Positions 58,765 to 64,000 of a DNA stretch of 64,000 bases are shown here, piece after piece; the first letter of the stretch is position 1; the number at the start of each line of letters is the position of its first letter. Source of the DNA: Fistulifera solaris (Eukaryota; Bacillariophyta; Bacillariophyceae; Naviculales; Stauroneidaceae); contig AP026132.1 of assembly GCA_030295235.1 (NCBI GenBank), positions 1-64,000 of the forward strand. The letters are read 5' to 3'. Position numbers and translations under genes: made by a program. The notes beneath the pieces were generated by a model. That model was not told where the DNA came from and made no database searches. It was given only the letters and a program-made list of their open reading frames with translations.

Positions 58765-59839
58765 AATCGAATTCATCACGTATAATTTAGAGCTAGATGT
58801 TTATGAAATGTCAACGCTGTTCTATTCTGAAAATGTGGAGAGAAAGCTAGACCTCTACCGGCTTACGTATCCTTAGGAGTAATTATAGACAGCCCTACAG
58901 CTAGTCTAGCTAAAGAGGTTTGTCGTCAATCTCACTTTGGAGCTTTAATCGTAATAGAGAATACGACTATCCTTTCTTGTGATGTTGCGTCAGGCGTCAG
59001 GCGTGAGACAAGCATGAAGAATATCTAAAATCTAAACGGTAAACCGTTGAGACATACTGTAGATTCATGAGACAAGTGACAAAGTGACAAGTGACATCAC
59101 TGCGTTACTCCGTATTTCCAAACTCCAAACATCCAAAATCCAAACCCCAAACCAAACTTGGGAACAACAAAGAACAAAAACTGTGATGCGATGTTCAACT
59201 TATCGTAAAGATCACTATATATAGAAAAAGAACCTAGAATAACCTTCTCAGTCACCGCTAGCTTGGGCCTTTCTCAATAAAGAAAATAGTACCTCATCTC
59301 AACTACCAAGTAGTCGTTCTTCGCCTTCGCCTGCTCGATGCATTCTCTCCTGGTTGTACAGTGTTATTTTTGACACGTCATCGTTTTTAGAGTGCGTGGC
59401 GCACGGCGTGCCTATAGCCGAAACTTTATTTCCGTCCGGGACGCAAGAACGCAAGAACGCAAGAAGCACAATTTTTACAGCGCGAAATGTACGGTACCGC
59501 AACCTACGTACAACTGAAACAACTTTGTCGCAGATTACTAGCACTATAAGATTTAGAGTAAAGAACAAGTGTAAAAATGTGTCTCAACGAAAAACTTAAG
59601 CGATATTTTTCCGAGGATCGAAGGAAAAGTACGTGCTTCATTTCTGAAATTCGGAATGTCATGTTTGATGCATAGGTCGTGGCGATTGCACACGGTGATA
59701 GCGCGAGAAATGTCTGTTTCCGGCGTTGTTCAAATCGCGTGCTCGCGGCGCTTGTGTCATGGAAGTGGAAGGGGAAAAATCCATTTTCCTTTTTATCCAT
59801 TGAATTCGCTGTTAACAACAAAACCAATAATCTACTATC
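58765..59839. other. Intergenic region between the two histidine kinases
   Basis: This contains GCGTCAG-type x3 (58987-59007), ATCTAAA x2 (59023-59036), GACAAGT-type repeats (about 59072-59095), TACTCCGTA (59106-59114), a series of CCAAAC-type heptamers (about 59118-59155) and an 8-bp unit CGCAAGAA x3 (about 59441-59465). No gene is supported. Confidence 0.65.
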
Positions 59840-61582
59840 ATGAGACATGATGACTTATTAATTACGTTGGCATACTTCTCTATCCCGATACAGATACTGA
59901 TCTCTTTGTATTACTATCCGTTGTTGCATGCAACTCCGATACGATTCTTGGCCCTTTTCGTGTTGTTCGCCTTGTTCATTCTGCTGTGTGGGATAGGGCA
60001 TCTATTGCGAGCCTTTGGAATACATGGTGATGAATTCGAGCTCTTGAATGGTTTAACGGCAGCAGTCAGTGTCATTACCGCACTTTACTTGATTCCCATG
60101 ATACCCAATATCATGTATACGATTAAAACGGCGTTAGACGATATCATTTTACAAGAAGAATTAAACAAGAATCGAAAGCTAATGGCTTTCATGGGCTTCT
60201 TGTGTCACGAAATACGTAATCCGCTCTTTGCGATAACGAGCAGTATCGCTTTCATGAAAGAAGGAGGCAACGAAAAGGATCGCATCAACTACATTTATGC
60301 AATTGAACAAAGTGCTAATCTCATGCTGCGATTAGTGAACGATGTTCTCGATATTAGCAAACTTGAATCAGGAAAAGTTGAACTGGAAAGGAAAAGTTTT
60401 AATGTTCTGGATCTCTTAAATGGAATATCGGCTTCCATTCAGTCTCAAGTTCGTCACATGCGAGGTGCCGCGGTTGCTTTTAATGCGAAAATCAGCTCGA
60501 ACGTTCCAGCTGTCATCGAGGCAGACCCTGCACGACTTCTTCAAATTGTCTACAACCTGCTTTCGAATGCCAGCAAGTTTACGGAGCAAGGAAAAATTGA
60601 CTTTACGGTAGATTTGATTCCGTACGATGCGGCTATCGGCGACGATTCTTCCGCCGACAGCGGAGGACTGCGTTCCTCACAGGACGATGAAGGTGATTAT
60701 TCGGCTCGTTTGCTGGAAAGAGATGGCTATGTAACAGAGTCGGAGTATAGATTAGAGCAACATGTTCTCAAAATCAGTGTTGCAGATACTGGTTGCGGAA
60801 TCGCGCCAGATCGTATTGACGACATCTTTCGACCTTTTAACCAGTCCAAAGTCTCTGACTACCGAAAGCACGGAGGGACAGGTCTGGGTTTGAGTATCAT
60901 CGCACAGCTGATTAAAGTCATGGCTGGAAGAATTCAGGTCGACTCAAAAGAAGACGAAGGATCCACTTTTACAGTATACCTTCCTGTTTGTTTACCTTCG
61001 GCCAATACAACATCTTCTGCTCTGGATACCGATTCGATTTTGAACGACTCAATCAAGAATAGGCGTTTACCGCCCATGCTCACAAACGAGAACAGAATAG
61101 ATCGTTTCGACGACTCGGAGAATAGCAGCGCGGATTCACCGCCGCTGTCGCGGCCTAACATGGATGACGTGGACGATTTTCGACATTTGCAGACGGATAG
61201 TAAGGTTTTAGTGGTCGATGATAACACGGTGAATCGAAAGATTCTTGGACGCATGTTATCTAGCTTCCACTTGGAGGTAGAGTTTGCTACGAACGGTCAA
61301 GAAGCGGTGGATATCCTTGCAAGTAGATCTGGATTTGGGTTAGTACTGATGGACTTGGATATGCCTGTATTAGATGGTATATCAGCAACTCGCGTTATCC
61401 GGAAAGATCTCGGATTGACCGAGTTGCCTGTTATCGCTTTAACTGCATATGCTGTCCAAACACAAGCGAAAGAAGCACTGGATGCAGGTGTGACGGAATT
61501 TGCTACAAAGCCTATTTTGAAAGAAGACTTGCAACAAATGTGTAACCGATATTTGCTGAAACGAACGCAGGAGATAGTGTAG
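59840..61582 (+). CDS. Hybrid histidine kinase with ethylene-receptor-like membrane sensor (2)
   Basis: This tandem paralogue of the preceding kinase has 580 residues and is intact. The membrane domain is strongly conserved between the two and again holds Asp5, Tyr12, Pro16, Cys50 and His54. The kinase core has His123 (FLCHEIRNP), NLLSNASKF, DTGCGI and GGTGLGLSI. The receiver has Asp505 in LMDLDMP. The two proteins diverge mainly in the loop after the N-box and in the linker before the receiver (about residues 395-450). This suggests that the signal input and phosphotransfer are under constraint, while the linkers are free. Confidence 0.9.
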   Translation: MRHDDLLITLAYFSIPIQILISLYYYPLLHATPIRFLALFVLFALFILLCGIGHLLRAFGIHGDEFELLNGLTAAVSVITALYLIPMIPNIMYTIKTALDDIILQEELNKNRKLMAFMGFLCHEIRNPLFAITSSIAFMKEGGNEKDRINYIYAIEQSANLMLRLVNDVLDISKLESGKVELERKSFNVLDLLNGISASIQSQVRHMRGAAVAFNAKISSNVPAVIEADPARLLQIVYNLLSNASKFTEQGKIDFTVDLIPYDAAIGDDSSADSGGLRSSQDDEGDYSARLLERDGYVTESEYRLEQHVLKISVADTGCGIAPDRIDDIFRPFNQSKVSDYRKHGGTGLGLSIIAQLIKVMAGRIQVDSKEDEGSTFTVYLPVCLPSANTTSSALDTDSILNDSIKNRRLPPMLTNENRIDRFDDSENSSADSPPLSRPNMDDVDDFRHLQTDSKVLVVDDNTVNRKILGRMLSSFHLEVEFATNGQEAVDILASRSGFGLVLMDLDMPVLDGISATRVIRKDLGLTELPVIALTAYAVQTQAKEALDAGVTEFATKPILKEDLQQMCNRYLLKRTQEIV

Positions 61583-61747
61583 TAACAGCAAGGGCAGGCG
61601 AGTATCATTGTATCACCCACAATTCATTCATTTTTCCGATGGCTCCATTAAATTTAAACGAAAAATACATTCTGAGTTAAAAGATAAAATCCATAGACGT
61701 ATTGCGACAGATTATTTCCCTTTTCGCATTACAAGTCTGGAACAGTG

Positions 61748-62220
61748 TCACTTCTTGAACGTTGAATACAATTGATACACGCCCCATATTGGAAACACCC
61801 AAATTCCCCAACAAATAAATCGTAGTGAAAGGATAGAAGCGTACTGCAGTAATAAAGCCAAGCCTAGAACATCCAACGATTTTCCTCCGGTCAGTTCACT
61901 GCTTTTACTGCTTTTCGCCGATGCTGTCGTTCCTGATGCCGCGTGCTCTAGAATACCCTTGTAAGCTGTGTACTGCATCATCATTAAAACCGCCAGACCG
62001 AGTCCTTCCCATCTAACAGTAAAGGGTCTTGGAGAAACAAATGTTCGTATAGCAGCATAAATGAGATTAAGAACCAAAATAATCGGCTGATAAGTCGATG
62101 AAGCGGCCTGACGCGCTAAAATGACTCGAGGTTGTCGTGAGACACAAACGAGAGGAAGGATAATTACGTAAGAAAAGTTACCGTACCTGCGGCGGCCTTC
62201 TTCGCAGCAGCTCCGGCCAT
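61748..62220 (-). CDS. SND2: SND2/TMEM208 homologue (ER targeting membrane protein)
   Basis: Members of this family sit in the ER membrane and help SRP-independent targeting of membrane proteins. The exons are 62187-62220 and 61748-62115, separated by a 71 bp intron (GTACGG...TTTTAG). The first exon encodes only MAGAAAKKAAA. The joined product has 133 residues with four hydrophobic helices (YQPIILVLNLIYAAI, GLGLAVLMMMQYTAY, DVLGLALLLQYASIL, FICWGIWVFPIWGVYQL) and a basic end. The small size and the pattern of an N-terminal AK-rich segment, helices and a C-terminal W/P/Y helix match TMEM208. The annotation depends on the intron, because without it the frame would start from an unrelated upstream ATG. 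Confidence 0.8.
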
Positions 62221-63014
62221 GGTTTCTCAGCAACTAAAGATAAAACGATTCCTGTTAAATTGTTTATTGCTATTGTTTGCGAGACAGCTTACGAACATTG
62301 CCGCAGAAAATGACAAATAATGCTTGGGTCCATCGTTCATATCGTCGGTGCGACGTAGTTCATGACTGAAATGCAGTCGTGGATAATTGAGCTAACACAT
62401 TTTGTATATTATAGTAATTGTTAAGGACTGCATTCCGCGAGCGTGTTTCGACGATAAAAACGGATGTACTGCACAAGAGTAATAGTATTATAGTTTTCGT
62501 TGATTGCAGCTAAGAAAGAGAAAAATATAGATTGCAGCTAGCGCGAATAGCGTCATACATAAATGTTACTCATGACTGAAATTCAGTCGTGAAAAACGTC
62601 GCCTACATTTTGAGCCTACAGTGAATATTGAAAACAACAATCTTCGAAGTAAGGAACCGAGGCGCGCAAGGAAAATGACACTGTAGATAATAATTTATGT
62701 GAATAAGAGCAAATGGAGCTTGTGTTGTCTGCAGAATTAACCGAGGATAGGTTGCAGTTTGGTGCATAAAATTATTCCGTAAGACTTATGACTGAAACTC
62801 AGTCGTGGCAGATGTCGCTTCTTACAGTACATTTTTTTACGGACCGATAATAGACATCAGACATCACATATCACATCAGCGATCGGCAGCCTTTTTTCCA
62901 CTAAACTAAAACAGAAGGATTTGTACAAGTAATTTATTAGTGCGTGGTAAATCGTTATGCATCTAATTTTTATGTTCATCGAATGCCTGTTTCAAAGAAA
63001 TGAAGCTCTAAGCT
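62221..63014. other. Intergenic region with three recurrent hairpins
   Basis: No gene is supported. It holds three copies of the CATGACTG/CAGTCGTG hairpin spaced 210 and 216 bp apart, and 7-bp duplications AGACATC x2 (62852-62865) and ATCACAT x2 (62863-62876). Confidence 0.65.
62361..62807 (+). repeat. Recurrent CATGACTG/CAGTCGTG hairpin, copies 2-4
   Basis: The copies are at 62361-62381, 62571-62591 and 62787-62807. The arms are constant (first base T in the last copy), while the five-base loops differ (AAATG, AAATT, AAACT). The sequence between copies is largely unrelated except for a shared ACATTTTG and AGTRAA-type stretch just downstream, also present after the copy at 28476. Confidence 0.8.
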
Positions 63015-63620
63015 TCAACTGTATTCAGTTGAATCCAGATCTGGGAGGGCGATGCTGGAGACTACATCGAAGTTTGCGAAGCTGGGGCACTCTCGCAATT
63101 TTGACTGTCTTTTTTGATCAAAGGTTCTCTCCGGAGAGAGCTTAGGTCTACAATAGACCGGTGTCTTGTCCATCAATCGCCTGCGAGTAGGAGTTCTTCC
63201 TCTCGCCTCTATCCTGTTGGATGAAGAGAGGCTAAGATCATACTTGATATTATGCGACTTGTTCTCGGGCGGTGATAAAGTGATGCCGTGGTAGCGTTTC
63301 CTCACGTTCGTCAAATCGAAGTTAAGTACGAACGACAAGAGCTTACTGAGTTCTTCATGACATTGAGAAGCCGGTGTGCTCTCTTCTGTGGAGCGCTTCG
63401 GAGATACAGAACGTCTCGGGCAGACTGGTGGCTTATCGACAAATGGCTCGCCAATCAAAGACCATGCCCTCCTTTCGCTTCCTGTGTTCGGACAGCTTTT
63501 CCGAAGCGGTTCATCTGATCTGTGTTTTCGGGCTCCCGAATCGAATCGTTCTGGTCGAATCGGCTGATGATCTGCTGCGAAGGAATCGAAGCGACTCAAA
63601 TTCAAAGAGTGTCGATGCAT
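63015..63620 (-). CDS. Hypothetical 201-residue basic protein with a repeated motif
   Basis: I do not recognise this protein. It is hydrophilic, rich in Arg and Ser, and has no membrane segment. A motif occurs twice: DKPPVCPRRSVSPKRS (about residues 62-77) and DKTPVYCRPKLSPERTF (about 149-165). Each ends in an S-P-K/E-R site that looks like a proline-directed phosphorylation target. This internal duplication supports real coding. There is no typical initiation context to confirm the start. Confidence 0.5.
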   Translation of the reverse strand: MHRHSLNLSRFDSFAADHQPIRPERFDSGARKHRSDEPLRKSCPNTGSERRAWSLIGEPFVDKPPVCPRRSVSPKRSTEESTPASQCHEELSKLLSFVLNFDLTNVRKRYHGITLSPPENKSHNIKYDLSLSSSNRIEARGRTPTRRRLMDKTPVYCRPKLSPERTFDQKRQSKLRECPSFANFDVVSSIALPDLDSTEYS

Positions 63621-64000
63621 TACAGACCTGATGAAACGAAATGAACGAACAGAAAGCTTTTTATGTGAAAGTTAGTCTGCAGACAACAAGAAGAAACACG
63701 AAAGGAAGATGTGGCGCTGAAATCTGATTCCTTTTTCAATGGTTCCTAAAATCTGAGAAATAGGATCGACGTACTTTTGCATCCTTTGGAGCCATCGCAT
63801 AATCCATCAATTAGCTGGTATTACCCATCACATTTTGCCCTCACCGTCCTTCTTGCCGTTTCTTTCCTATTTCGATGCTGGTTTTCTCGTTTCTTTCCTC
63901 TCCTCCATCTTGCATTGTACAATTGAGCATTGAGACTTATAAGATGAGAGCCAGAAACAGAAAACAAAAGTGCAACTGTATCATTCTCGCCACAAAGGAC
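63621..64000. other. Intergenic region at the right window edge
   Basis: This is sequence upstream of the hypothetical gene, pyrimidine-rich on the plus strand around 63840-63910. Nothing else is seen. Confidence 0.5.

Noticed and set aside
62361-62807. CRISPR-like array, because of the regularly spaced hairpins
   Set aside because: The spacing exceeds 200 bp, there are only three copies, and the host is a eukaryote.
1-64000. tRNA or rRNA genes
   Set aside because: No cloverleaf with a recognisable T-loop or rRNA-like sequence was found by eye. A covariance scan would be needed to exclude them.

Overview
This window looks like nuclear DNA of a pennate diatom, most probably Phaeodactylum tricornutum or a close relative. 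The evidence is a fucoxanthin-chlorophyll binding protein with a diatom bipartite plastid presequence, a fused NAD(P)H nitrite reductase (NirB-BFD-NirD), Ty1/copia elements of the diatom type, compact genes with sparse 58-100 bp GT-AG introns, and compact intergenic DNA. The species name is inferred, not proven.

Layout. 1-8851: two head-to-tail, frame-broken copia polyproteins, the first cut by the window edge and by an abnormal internal junction. 8852-12124: non-coding DNA with a 69 bp tandem repeat and a strong hairpin. 12125-15403 (+): class III-like PI 3-kinase with N-terminal PDZ domains. 15588-18853 (-): NirB/NirD fusion. 18854-21040: non-coding, with a putative 963 bp fold-back element and a dense field of 7-bp tandem repeats. 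21041-23597 (+): haem-NO-binding guanylate cyclase. 25316-25903 (-): Lhcf antenna protein. 26634-27546 (-): decayed pyruvyltransferase. 28834-30804 (+): ZNF598/Hel2-type ubiquitin ligase. 31030-32750 (-): CCA-adding enzyme. 33781-34766 (+): UCH37 deubiquitinase. 35123-36682 (-): inositol phosphate kinase of the ITPK family. 37348-39605 and 40712-42787 (-): two near-identical membrane GT2 glycosyltransferases. 43736-44301: MITE-like element. 46497-47895 (-): secreted M43 metalloprotease. 48471-53911 (+): a third, divergent GT2 with a very long acidic tail. 54449-55720 (+): protein kinase. 57019-58764 and 59840-61582 (+): tandem hybrid histidine kinases with an ethylene-receptor-like sensor. 61748-62220 (-): SND2/TMEM208. 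63015-63620 (-): hypothetical protein.

The genes do not form an operon. Several are signalling proteins: an NO-type guanylate cyclase, two ethylene-receptor-like kinases, a PI3K, an inositol phosphate kinase and a Ser/Thr kinase. Many otherwise conserved genes carry single-base frameshifts in homopolymers. The near-identical duplicates (copia, GT2 exon 1) differ almost only at CG-containing spots. Together these suggest a long-read assembly with residual indels rather than wholesale pseudogenisation, so frameshifted genes are annotated as genes unless further damage is visible.

The most unusual signal not explained by genes is that intergenic DNA is full of unrelated short tandem duplications whose unit is nearly always exactly 7 bp. 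A recurrent structured hairpin (four copies) and an over-represented nonamer TACGGAGTA/TACTCCGTA are further unexplained patterns.
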